From Aplysia californica (Eukaryota; Mollusca; Gastropoda; Aplysiida; Aplysiidae): 64,000 bases of DNA. Positions 1 to 12,400 of this stretch are shown piece by piece. The notes beneath the pieces are model-generated. The model had not been told where the DNA came from. It made no database searches and worked only from the letters and a program-made list of their open reading frames with translations. The stretch covers positions 120,091-184,090 of the forward strand of contig NW_004797400.1 of NCBI RefSeq assembly GCF_000002075.1, written 5' to 3'. Each line of letters starts with the position of its first letter. The stretch's first letter is position 1. The position numbers and the translations under genes were made by a program.

Positions 1-83
1 TTTGGCCCATACATCCACATATTTTAACATATGGTTCGGCAATTACATACATTGGTGCAGCACATTGGATGTTTAACATAAAT

Positions 84-235
84 TGGACATGCACGCCCAC
101 ATACACGCATGCACGCACGCACGCACGCACGCACGCACACACACACGCACGTGACGCACGCACATACACATTCCTACTCACACACATACTTACATACGTA
201 CATACGTACATACGTACATACATACATACATACAG

Positions 236-275
<40 letters not shown>
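84..275. repeat. Compound microsatellite (ACGC/CA/CATA/GA)
   Basis: Consecutive runs of ACGC, CA, CATACGTA and then GA. Open frames across it are repeat artefacts. The rest of 1-1080 shows the palindromes at 480-663 and otherwise nothing I can name. Confidence 0.95.
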
Positions 276-280
<5 letters not shown>

Positions 281-479
281 GTTTAGCGTAACTTTAAAGG
301 AAAAATTGATTTCCAGATAATTTTTACTAGGCTTATCTAACCAGCACTGCCCCACGGGAATTGGAATTTAGCGTAGTACGACCGGGCTTATTCCAAGGGC
401 CTTACGGTTACACCTCCTCGGCCTTAGCAAAGAATCTTTTCTAGATCTAGAAGTAGAAGAAAAGAAAGTTTGGTCATAT

Positions 480-663
480 CCGCAGAATTCCATTAAGTGT
501 AGAATTCTGTGGTCAAAGCCTTGCCTAGTCCTTGGTAAAAACTAAAACTTCTAAAACAAAAAAAACATCAAAAACCAAACAATAACATAGAAGTGTCTCC
601 TTTTTAAACTCTCTTTGGTAGCCTAAAGACACAGAATTCTACACTTAAGTGTAGAATTCTGTG
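480..663. repeat. Element bounded by two AGAATTCTACACTT palindromes
   Basis: A perfect 34-bp palindrome at 630-663 (half-site CACAGAATTCTACACTT) and an imperfect copy at 480-512 lie 118 bp apart. This resembles the terminal modules of the palindrome-bounded elements elsewhere in the window, but the sequence is different. Confidence 0.6.
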
Positions 664-1080
664 CCTAAAGCAGGCCTAAAGACAAAAATCTTTTTACTTA
701 ACTTTTGGGGCTGAAGAGTAGACTAGCGATGGAACTATTTTTGACCCAAATTCACCTGGATAGGCCTATAAAATATTTTTCCTTCTTCGATATTTACCTT
801 ATTTTATCATTGTTAACAAACTTTATTCGGGCAATACGATAAAAAAAGTAATTCTAGCTTTGAAATACATATTTTTTACAGTTTTGAAAACACAGAGCTT
901 GCTATAGTGCGGGCTATTTTTTGTTAATCGAAAGCAGGTGTGTATAACACCTGAAAAAGACACAGGTAACTGCCTAAAGGTGGTTATGCGGCTGTAGAAT
1001 TACTACTGGCGGAAGTGAAGTTTTGTTGTCGGAACAAACTTGTGGTGCGAATGTGCCAAGATCAAACTGAATGGGAAATC

Positions 1081-1150
1081 ATGGAATCTCATACTAGTTG
1101 TGTTGTACTAATCGTTGCTGCCATCATCAGCACAGCTTACTCTGAAAGAC
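1081..1150 (+). CDS. MELTF: Transferrin exon 1: signal peptide
   Basis: The ATG at 1081 opens MESHTSCVVLIVAAIISTAYS, a typical secretory signal, followed by ERP; the last base (C1150) completes a proline codon with exon 2. The donor is GTAAGT. This exon lies 7 kb from the rest of the gene and was chosen because its phase (1) and its signal-peptide content fit exactly. An out-of-frame ATG lies at 1071. Confidence 0.82.
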
Positions 1151-4100
1151 GTAAGTCAAAGTGGAGCTACAAATGATTTTATACTTTGTTCGTAGGGTCT
1201 TCCATTTGTTAGGGTTCGAACACAGACAGCCAGTTTTCAATCGTGTTTCTTCACTTCCTGAAAGTTTGTAAATGCCAATCACAGGCCCACTTAATTTTAT
1301 TAAATATTTATAGGCTAAGATAAAATTCAACAAGTAGACGTAGAACGGATATATAATCTGAAGCCATAGAGTAATGAGAAATGCCTGTCACCCCCTTCCC
1401 TCCTCAAGATAACATGCACTGAACACCCACAAGTTAGGCTATGTAGCGTTGTTAGCATTTCATTAGTCAGATTTCTACACCTTACTCAGAGTTGATTTTG
1501 TAGTTTCGTTCATTTTCTAAGTCCAAAGCTGAACGCCAGAGACCCTGAATTACCAGGTAGGCCTAATCGTTGAGGAGTGAACTAAGCTTTGAGAATGGAA
1601 GGAAACAGTAAAGCCAGAAAACCAAAATGCAAGCAAAGAATGGCGCTTTTTTTTCGGCAGTTCCCACTGGCCACTCACCCCCCAATTCGCTGGTTTGGGC
1701 CCCAGGAGTCAAGAGTGGGGGTTCAGGAGCTTGACCCCCTGGCGTAGTATAAGTTAGAGGGGGGGGGGGGGGTTTCAGGGGGGATTTTACAATAATTTGA
1801 TGTTTTGCAGAACTTTAGATCTAGGTTGCATCCCTGCTCTTTATGACCTATTTGGTCATCAAGACTTCCGTATTTTTTCTCTGGATGTAAACAAATGGAC
1901 CGTGGACTTTAACTCTTGTCCTGCGTCTGTGCTGAGATGCGAATCTTATCAGCAACCAATTACTTCGGACGTTTTGGGCAGGCTGCCGGGGTCACTCAGT
2001 GTGTACTGTTGGTGTACAGTGCACGCGCCGGGAAAATTGTGTTTTTTGCCATGAATACCGTGGGAGTGTGTTAATCAATTATGGAAATAATGCTCTATCT
2101 TTCATAGCTTTCTATTTATAAAGTGTTACAAACATGACATGAATAACCCCCTCTCACAAGCTGATAAGACATTACGAGTAGTTTTGCCCATACACCTTTC
2201 TAGACGCTCTTATATGTTGTTATGAATGACCTGAGGTTCAAAAGGGGATAATAAAGGTCAATTTCCGAATGTTTTGCACTCAAATTGTTCTTTGTACCTG
2301 CACAATGGTATTCAAAACTCTCACACAAGCTTATTTTTTATCAGGTAGTATCATTTCATACAAAATCAAGCTCATTTGAAAGATTTTGTCTAGAAAAATG
2401 GAAGTCTTGTTTCCTGACTATCCTTTCGAGCTCCTCGACTAAGTTGGTCAATTTCTTCTATAATTTCATTGGACGAACATCTAGAGCTACCAACTTGGCG
2501 TGTTTTGAATGAGACGTATGCCTCGATTACGAACCAATGCAGGCGGTTCTAGAACTTAGAAGAAGGCCACAAATGCACACAAACTCAAGCAGACTGACGC
2601 ACATACACTTGACCTGCGTGAATGGGGATCCGATTCGGGACCCGAATTTCACGTAAGATGATGCGCAGTGTGCGTGCGCTGAGCCAGGGACTAGACTGAT
2701 TCGGGACCAAAATGCAGGCGAGGTGCCGAAATAGGGTGAAAACATAGAGAACGCCGATTTCGGAGACTGACTCAGTAAGCGCTGATAGGTATAAAAATTC
2801 CCTTCTATGATTTCCAACTTGCCCCACATAGAGCTAGCAGACTGCAGGCGGCTTTAAACTCGGATCGGCTTTGTCGGCTTTATTGGAATCCAAACTACAT
2901 TCTTATTACGCCAAAAAAGTGGGAAGGGTGTCTCGCTGTCAACTCGCGACCGCAGTGCTTTCTTGTCGTATCTCCATTTTTTAACAGTGAAAATGTGACT
3001 TCTTTATAAGCTCATTCTTTGTTGTGAACTGCTTTCACTGTTATTAAAAATGGAGATGCGACAAGAAAGCACTGAGGTCGCAAACTCTCAATGCCGTCTC
3101 GCCATCACCAACTCGGGTTGAGCGGTTTGCGTGACGTCACCCAAATGGACAGGCGACAATTTTAAATGGCCATTTCAGAGCTGGTGCTTCACGGTAGACA
3201 AAATCTTATTACATTTTTTAAGTCAGCGTTGTCAAATTAGGATGGTCACAGAGCAGAATTACATTTTAAGCAATATTTTAGGAAGTTTGATTTTTTTTAT
3301 CCCCAAATAAATGCTTCATAAATACCAGCTGTGTTGTGGTGTATTTTTTTTCTCATTATATCTATATCTAGGCTTTAGGCGCCCTCTATGTGGAGTCAAG
3401 CAGATACCTACTGGCGCCTGTCTGCGTCGATCTTCAGCCGCTTAAGTTTCGGCGTTCTTTATGTTATCGCCCATAGGCTTATCAGGCGACATAAACCCAG
3501 CCCCCGCGAGACGAGGGTTAATGAACGGAACCACAAGATCACCAACTCAGACTGTAGAGCACAAGCGGCTGGATAGCTGCTCGACTAGAGAACGACAACT
3601 AAATGCCATTGGTCGATATTTGTAGTGACAGCCATCTTGTTTGACCTCGCAAGGGGGATGCCCGCCGCGTCATCTGATTGTATTGGTTGCACTGGCTGAC
3701 TTCCCTCTTTGAGTTTTTCCTAGTGGTTCCCCCCTAGTATACTGCTTTTGCACCTCACAGTATCCATTTGCAAACCTTGCAGCCGTGAATTAAATTAGAT
3801 CTAGAATCTATTCCACTTGCAGCTCAGCGTCCTATTGAGTCCAATCTCTTGTTAGTAGTGCTTAATTTCTTGGCTGTCGTTATTCTCACCGCGTGTGAAA
3901 ATAAAAATATAGATCTAATTTTATTCTCACCCATGGGGAAAATAATATTTATTGTTATTCTCACCCCGCGTGAGAATAAAATGAATATTATTCTCACCCG
4001 GTCTGAGAATGCAATGGATTTTTAGGCCTACCTGGGATGATAGAAAATAATTTGTAAATTGTAAGAGAGTGACCTTTCGTGACCTGCCCCAGAGTGCTGG

Positions 4101-6355
4101 CCGATTTTTCTAGGCTTCCGCGGGGATTGTTATATTGTTTCATTAAAAAAAATTTTGAGTGAGAGTATGCACGCATATCTTCACCAAAACCCTTGACACT
4201 TGTGTAAATATATTCTAAATTCAGAAAGGAATTCACTTGCCAGAGTAGTATGTTTTAAAAAATAATATAATAGCTTTAACTGAAAGCTGTTTAGTAAAAT
4301 AATGTTAGTATAATAATTTGTCATTTTAATGTTAGAATTGGCATTAATTTGTTTACAACACCAAAAAAACATGTTTAATTGTTATCCCTAGCGGAACCCA
4401 CGATTATTTTTAAGGAACACAGTGCCTTGACCCTAGGCTTATTTTTTTCTTAATTTTGATTGGTTAAACCATTCAAGAGTAAAATTTTCCTTTACTTACA
4501 GACCCAATACATATTAATACAGTGGCAACTAAAGGTAATGCTATTTGGTCAAAAGATAAGGTTTTCCCCCAAATCTACAATAGTCGCCTCCCACGCTCGA
4601 GAGCTGGCTTGCCCGTTGGCGTTTTTAGTCACCCCACACCTTGCGGGCTCAGCGAAGTGAGAGAGGGAGGCGAGTTTTGTCGTCTTGAGCGCTCAGTGAC
4701 AGGGGTCCTGTGATGCCCGAAACGAAAAAACCGGGGGAGAATAGTAGGCTGTCGTTATTCTCACCTGGGGTGAGATTAGTATCAATTTTATTCTCACCCG
4801 GAGTGAGAATAATTTCCAGCTTATCCTCACCCCGGATGAGAATAATCACTAAGTAATTTCTTGTGCTTACAAAGCTTTAAAAGAAATGATCCAGATCAAA
4901 ATGGTGGATCATTTGCACTGCGTCGTTGAACTTTGTTTGAACATGCTTTCTTACGTAGGACTACTCTTAGTCTTCTTCTTCTTCTCAGTTTACGTAGTGT
5001 ACACCATCAGAATTAATCTGGGCGGAAGAAGGGTGTTGCACCATCACAGACAACCGAACCGAACAGTTCTGCAAGTTGCTAAATCCAAGTCGGCAGGCTG
5101 CTGTCGTGTGGTCGTGTTGCCACCATGACTGACAAAGTTGTAATACCTCAATGACGTCAAACAAGATAATGGCTGTTACTATAAATATCGGCCAATGGCG
5201 TTAAGTTGTCGTTCTCTAGCTGTCCGCTTGTGTAGCTTGCCTTGTTGACAATGTTACTACTACTAGATTGAGGCCCTAGCTTGGGGTCATTGTCTCAGTC
5301 TAGGTACCTCATTGATTTTGTCAAAATTAACTTTCACAAGTCAAGGCCTGTTGAAAATAAAAAAACATTACTAGCATCTTTATCATATTGTATGGTCCAC
5401 CTAAATGTTCAGAAAAGAATGAAGTTACAGTATTAATTCATGATAGATGAGTAAAATTTAGGAAAAAAATTTTTTTATGACCCCCCAGCACATTTAACCC
5501 TTTGAACCCTAAATCTTGAAATTTCTCAAATCTCTATCCCTGGACATTTTTCGCAAGTTTCATCACAGTTCACTGTGTTTTGGGGGCACATAAACAAAAA
5601 GACTGAGGGGAAGAACATGGAGAAATAAACATGTCTGTTCCATCTGTTGTTTAGCCTACCTTATTCCAAGGTGGAAATATTGTAAATAAAGAGAGTACTT
5701 TTGACAGACTACACAACTCAGGGTAATCCGTGCCCCGGTGAACCGGCCTTATGGTATACAGCAAAATATTACAGGTTCAAAGGGTTAAAAACTTTATTAG
5801 GATCTTGCACTTGTGGAGAAAATTGGTCCGGAAAGTCTCCATAATCCATCTTGCGGTGTTGTTAATAGTTAATCAATAGACCTAGGCTGAGTCATTTTGT
5901 AAACAGTTAAAACAGGCACAGCTATTCTCACCCTCGGTGAGAATAAAAATACGGTCGATCTCTCACCCCGGGTGAGACTTGCCAGCGTTGGCTATTCTCA
6001 CCCGGTGTGAAACAAGACCTGTTTTTCCTTATTTTTGAAAGCTGTCTACGGTGTGACAATGACAGTTTCAATTTTTATTCTTCTCGCAGGGAGAAATTTC
6101 TCTTGGTTGTTAACAATGGCAGTAGATGTTACAAAGGTCTGGTGTAAACACAACCTTGTCGCTGCAGGAGCGGCGCCAAAATAAAAATAATAAATTATGG
6201 ATGATCAAACTGCAAAAACAAAGAAAAAAATGATGCTACATCATAAAAGTAAACTAATTTGGTTGTCTTCAAAGAGGCTACGGCTATTTCACTTCTGAAA
6301 TCAAGCCGAACTACACCGGTCGCCGTTTTGTTTTGCCCAGAGGTTCTCGCTACTC

Positions 6356-6410
<55 letters not shown>

Positions 6411-9400
6411 CCTCCCTCCCTCCCTCCCTCCCCCCCTCTCTCTCTCTCTTTCTCTGCGCGCAGACAAAATTGCACGGTTTCAACACAAGAGTGCTGGAAT
6501 GCTTGTTTACACTGGTATGTATCACCACGGTGAACGCACATCGGGTGATGATAGCCAAAAGGCTCGCTTTCTCTCCCGGAGTAATGGGCCTGAGCCGATG
6601 CTCTCAGCGGTGAACGCACACAGGGTACGAATAGCAGGAAGATTTGCCCTGTTACCCCTACTACTGTCTAGAATAGAGGTGGCCTTTTTTTATATTATTT
6701 CCCTGGAAACTACTTTTAAAAAAAACAATTTTTGGTGTCTCTACTGTCAAGGATCAGTAGATTTTTCACCCTCAATCTCTTCTTCCCATACGGTATGTTA
6801 GCCTACTTCTCTCCTAATCTCTGGTCTTCTGTTCTCAATAATAGTCATGATCTTTCTCTAGATTTACAATGATTAGCATTAGTTTTAGGCATTCCTCTGC
6901 TCAGAGATGGCTGGTGTTTTGTAGAACTGCAATGACTGGTTGAAATTCATTTTGACACCTCCCCCCCACCAAACCACACACACACACACACTCACACACA
7001 GAACCATAGAACATTGCTAAAAGCACGAAAGAACTATTAATAAAAAAGAATCTGTCACTGGACAAGATTGGAAAATATTTCTCAGTAGAAAGAAGACATG
7101 GAAAAAGATATGGGGTAGAACAGTCTGTTCAGTTTTTTTCATAAGGTTCTTTAGGGGGCACTCATTCAAAGGTCCAGGGTTCGAATCCAGGTAGCAACTG
7201 AAAAATTTTCTTCTCCAAAATTGTTTCCTTTCACTTTCTTTCCTGCTCTCTAGCTATTTTCTGTCATCTGCTTTCGTGACGAGTTGTGAGCGCCGTAAAA
7301 CACTTAAAAACAACAAAAATGTCCTTTTTTAAAAGATATTTTACGGCGCTCGCAACTTCAGATCGTCATATGAACGCGCGGGACGTGCTTAACATTTTCA
7401 GTTGGTAGGAAATTTTGAATTTTGCCGAGGTGGTGGCCGAAGCCTACTGTTTCCGATTTTGGACCTCCAAGGGATCTTTAACGTGTGCAACTTGCACATG
7501 AGACCTCAGAATTTTTCGCCTTTGTCGGCTCAGAAGGCTAGGTGTAGGTCTTTCCTGCCGTAAGATCAGGGGTATGGCTGAAAGACAGCAGCAAGAAGGA
7601 GCCAAGGAGTAGCAGTAGAAAGGCTGCAGAAAGCGTCAGGAGCCCAGAAGAGCAGGCAAAGGAGGTGACGGGGTGGTGGCAGAAAGTGGAGACGAAAGCA
7701 GATGACAGAAAATTATAATAGCTAGAGAGCAGGAAAGGATATGAAAGGCGAACACGTTTCGTCGCTATCAGGATTCGAAACCCATGACCTATTAAATGAG
7801 AGGCAAACACCTTAACCTCTTGACCACGAGAGCTTTCCATGGTTCTACTGACGGCTTATGAAACTGCTGTCATAAAGTATGACTGTATATAAACTTATGT
7901 AAACTAACTCAGTGAACTTGTGTTGCGTTGTACATGACGTTGAATTTTGGGAAAAGAAATTGATACGTTCGGAGATTATGGTCTTTTTCTTTTATTTCTC
8001 GTCCTTTAAAAAAACAAAAACAACTTCTTAATTTGCCAGCATGATGTAATTTGAATAATGTAGGGTCTTTGCTCTTTCTCTTTTTTAGGCTTACCTTTCC
8101 TTGTCATTTTTACATGCGTGCCATGTAGTTCTTTTTAATATGTGTACTCCTTACTTACCTTTCAGCCACCCGATGGTGTGTGACGAGCGCAGATGAGGAG
8201 ATCAAATGTAATCAACTGAAACATGAGCTGGAAATAGCTGTCAAGGAAAACAAGATGATACAAGAGCTTATCCCTCGTCAGTTTCAGTGTGTCAGGACTT
8301 TCGATGCGTAAGATGTTTTCTTTGGATAAATTTTGATCTCATAATCGGCAAATGGCTTAGTCCTTGGTGCCTGCTAATATTGGGCTCCAGACTATGTATT
8401 TCCTGTTCTTATTTTTCGAGCCTTTTGGCAGGAATTTATGTGGAAGCTTTTTTGTTTCATCTGTCAGATTACAATATAATACAATTTCCTTTTCCTCCAA
8501 AAGCATTTCACAACAATAAATAAAGAGTTTTCTTCAAATTTTCTTTTTCTCATTAGTTGAACAGCAGGGATTATTAACGTAAGAAGAATTTATAAACAGA
8601 ATTTCTTTTTCCATCATTGTCTGTATAAGAAAATATCTTTACTCAGTTGTTTGAAGCCTCGTTTAAAAAAAAATCTTTCATTACTTTAATTTGCATAATT
8701 TCAGCTTCAATTGCATGGACATGATAGAAAAAGATGAAGCTGATCTCATCACTTTGGACTCAGGTCAGGGTTATTTTGCTGGAAGACAACACAATATGAT
8801 GCCCATAATGGCAGAAGACTATGCTGGTTCAGGTGAGGTGTTAAACGATTTTTTTATGATAGAGAGAGATGTGTGGATTAACTTTAAAAATATGGTAGAA
8901 TAGAATGTTACTGTATGTCACAGCTTCTGTATAAACTCACTCTATACTATTTGCAAGAGATGGCCAGTGGAGTTTGTTTTCAGAAAGTCTTGTCAGATGG
9001 CTTCTGGTTAATCTCAGATACTTCAACTCGATAACAATTAAATGAAAAGGTTTGATTCTCCCTTCTGAAACAGCTCTTTTAGTTTTGTAGGGTTGAGGGT
9101 AATTTATAAGAATAATGGTTGTTGTTGTTGTTGTTATCGATCCAGCAACAGCTGAGCTCTCGCCCTTCTGTCCAATGCCATGTAGTGATAAGTGCAAATT
9201 TGCTGCAGTTGCTGTAATGTTCCATAGAGTGTGTTTTCAATGTTAGGTCTCGGAGGGAGGACAATAATGGTAAAAGTAGTAATTGTAGTAGTGAAATAGT
9301 AATAGTTTTTGTACTTCAAGAGATTGTGGTAGTGACGGAAGTAGTGTATAGTTACAATGTAGTCACTGTTATCATGTTCAGTCGAACTTGTCCAAGATGG

Positions 9401-12400
9401 CTACCCAATTTTGAGAGAAAAAAGTGGTTTGTCTTAGGCAAGTGGACATCTTGGACAGTATCATTATTTTATAACTCACTGGAGACTGAGCCCTTTTCGG
9501 GTCTACATGTACGGAAGACTGACATTTTTGGGGATATTTTAACATTTCAAACAACACAATTCCCAAAGACATACAACCACCATTTTTGCACACATAACAG
9601 ATTTAAACATGCCCAATAGGACACAACAAACAGAATGGCTATATCTTTTTTAGTTTTTTAGAAATGATTTTTTGAAAATGGTAAAATTTGCTGTTCGCCA
9701 AAATTTTTTGACGCAATACCTTGTGTGCAAAAAGCACCCAAAACTCCCCAAAAAATCAACCTTATGTTTGTCTTTTGTTGTGTTTGTCTTTTGTTGTGTT
9801 TTGTGTTTGTATATGTTTCGAAATGAATAAAATTTTTAAACTCATGAATAGGAAGGTAATCGATATGTGAGGCATCGTGGTGAAATTAGTCGCTCGTCAA
9901 AATAATGAAATCGGAGAAACAGGCATTTTCCCTTCAGTTCAGTAATTTTTATCGAATTTTTGCTGTTTAGCTCAACCCATTTTATATTAATATAAAGACA
10001 TATTTCTGTGTGAATTTTATGAAAAAACGTTGATTACAGGCTCAAAATATGTCATTTTTCAGTTTTCAAGGACTTTTTAGCTAAATGGAAATAACAAACT
10101 GTGGAGGTCATTTTCCCGCTGATTCACCACAGAAAACAGGCGACCTCACCTCCTTCAATTGCAAATATCTTGACTTCTATTCTAAACAGATGGGTATTTT
10201 TTTCTTTGAAAGCAAGACAAATGAATAAGCTTTCAGGTGATACCAATAACTCCACATTCCCCAAAATTGACGAGTGCCTGATTTCACCGCGTCATTACAC
10301 ATAAAGTAATCTTTATGCATTGGCTGTTTAATCCACTTCAGTGTGTAAAGACGGCTTCAGACAAAGCGGAATGTTGCATTTGTTATTTCGTATATTGAAA
10401 TTAGAATCCCCATGGTCTGAAATATTATAATCAGAATTTTCTGAACTGTCAAAGTCATCAAACACTTTGAAAAATGTTTGCTTTTCGTGCTACTAAATGG
10501 ATGGTTAACGGGTGCTCTGGTGTGGTGTTTCCTTCTTTCCTATCAAACATCTATCGTCCTGATCCCTCCTCCTTCTTTTTTGTGTTTGTTATTCTCTTGC
10601 AACACCTAATCTTCGGCACTTGAATGACCTTATTGTGTTGCAAGTGTCGTTAACTGAAACTGAACGTGCTGCCATCATACTGACAAAGTGTTACGAGAAC
10701 AGACATCAGTCAGAGAAATGAAAGTAGGGCCTCAGTGTGACTAACTTTCCTTCCGGCTCGATAACTCAAAAAGTTTCCAGCCAATTCCGGTGAAACTTCA
10801 CATGAAACGAAAGAAAGGTCGACTGCACGGTAAGAGATGGTTCATGCAGCGTTTGCGCATGTACTTTGCCGAGGACGAAACGTGAAACTTGTGCTCTCAG
10901 GGGTGGTGTGAACTGCATCTTGGGAAAATATTGGTGCCTCGTAAATGCTGCGTGAAACGTCTCCAGTGAGTTAAAAAATGTAGATGGGTGGCGTGAATTG
11001 GTGGTTTGTGTAGGTGATTGTCTAGGACAGGTGGCTGTCAGAGCATGTTTGACTGTAACTGTTCTGCTGCTGCAGTTGTAGTTAACTGTAGTATGCTATG
11101 ATGATCGTAATAATTAGCTTTATTTTCACAGTTCCTGGATCAAAGCCATCCTACTATGCTGTGGCATTATTCAGGCAGAGTGATGCTGTGACCCTTTTGA
11201 ATTTACAGTCCAAAGCAGTCTGCTTTTCTGGTAAGTTTCATTTTGTGCTGTGTTTCCAAAGCAGATGTACGTGAGAAATTAGAGTTAGTTTTTTTTTCCT
11301 GCTTCACCCCTGAATAGTTAGGCCTAAGTTTAAGAAAAAAAAACAGTTGTGAATTGTGAGAATAATTTTCTTGATCATTATGATCACTAGATATGATTTA
11401 TGAAATTGTTCTGACTTTCCAAATGCTTGAATTCCTCCTCCCCCCCCCCCCCCANNNNNNNNNNNNNNNNNNNNNNNNNNNNNNNNNNNNNNNNNNNNNN
11501 NNNNNNNNNNNNNNNNNNNNNNNNNNNNNNNNNNNNNNNNNNNNNNNNNNNNNNTTCCCCCCCCCCCCCCCCCCCCGAAAATAGCTTTGAAACTGAAAGT
11601 GGGTTCTGTTAAACTATTTTTTAGCAGCCTTAGGTAAAATCCTATGTAATAAGAAAGCTGTTCTACAATATGCTGTGATTTGGTTGCAGTGTACTTTTTT
11701 TTAAAAAACCAATGAAGTCAGTAGGAACAGTTTGTTGACTCCATTGTGCTTTCCACAAGTAAAGTTACAATTAAAATAGTAAACCTAGAAATTGTAACAT
11801 TTTATAACCACATGTTGATTAATGGCACTTATACATTTTTCCATTTAGAGTGTTTTATTGATTTCAATGTTTGAGTCGTGAAAATTGAATGCAATAAAAC
11901 CATGATAACATGAACTTTACTGTTCCTTTCCTTAAATCCTTCCAATATTTTCAGGTATTGGAATGAGTGCTGGATGGGTGCATCCTATTGGAAGACTGCT
12001 CAAGGATGGTTACATCAGTGTCACCAAATGCAACGCCATTGTCAAGGCAGTGTCGAATCACTTCAGGTCAATGTGCTTACCTGGGGCTGTCAATTCTTTT
12101 TATAATCCTTTTGGTGAGTTCCATTTTTTCCCCCCCCATGCTGGTATATATAAAAATGTTCAGCAGCGCTTGTACCCCCCACCGTCCCAAGAGCGTATAT
12201 TCTCAGTTTCAGGGGTAATGAATTTGCTCATTTTTCGAAATTAGCAAACCTAATCAAACTTTGATTTCCATAATATTTGTTTATTTACCTTTACGCATTG
12301 TTTTATGTTATTGTCTGAACCTCGTTTCAAAGATATGACATCACTTTTTAGAATGCATACTTTTTTTCCTTCTAAAATACTGCTGTATTGGCAGGGACTC

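Larger units (their letters stand above)
1151..8165 (+). other. Transferrin intron 1
   Basis: A 7-kb intron with no coding content that I can support. It holds the 2926-3103 hairpin, the 3557-5236 inverted-repeat element, a piggyBac-type MITE, the TTCTCACC palindrome clusters, a TC microsatellite and two SINE copies, which are listed separately. Confidence 0.75.

Noticed and set aside
69-320. Open frames of His/Thr/Arg repeats
   Set aside because: They lie in a CA/ACGC/GA microsatellite and are compositional artefacts.
5922-6012. CRISPR-like array of short regular repeats
   Set aside because: The units are palindromes with unequal spacing and variable sequence in an animal genome; there is no leader or cas gene.
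6195-6801. Overlapping frames on both strands, up to 180 codons
   Set aside because: All cross the TC/CCCT array and have no similarity outside it.
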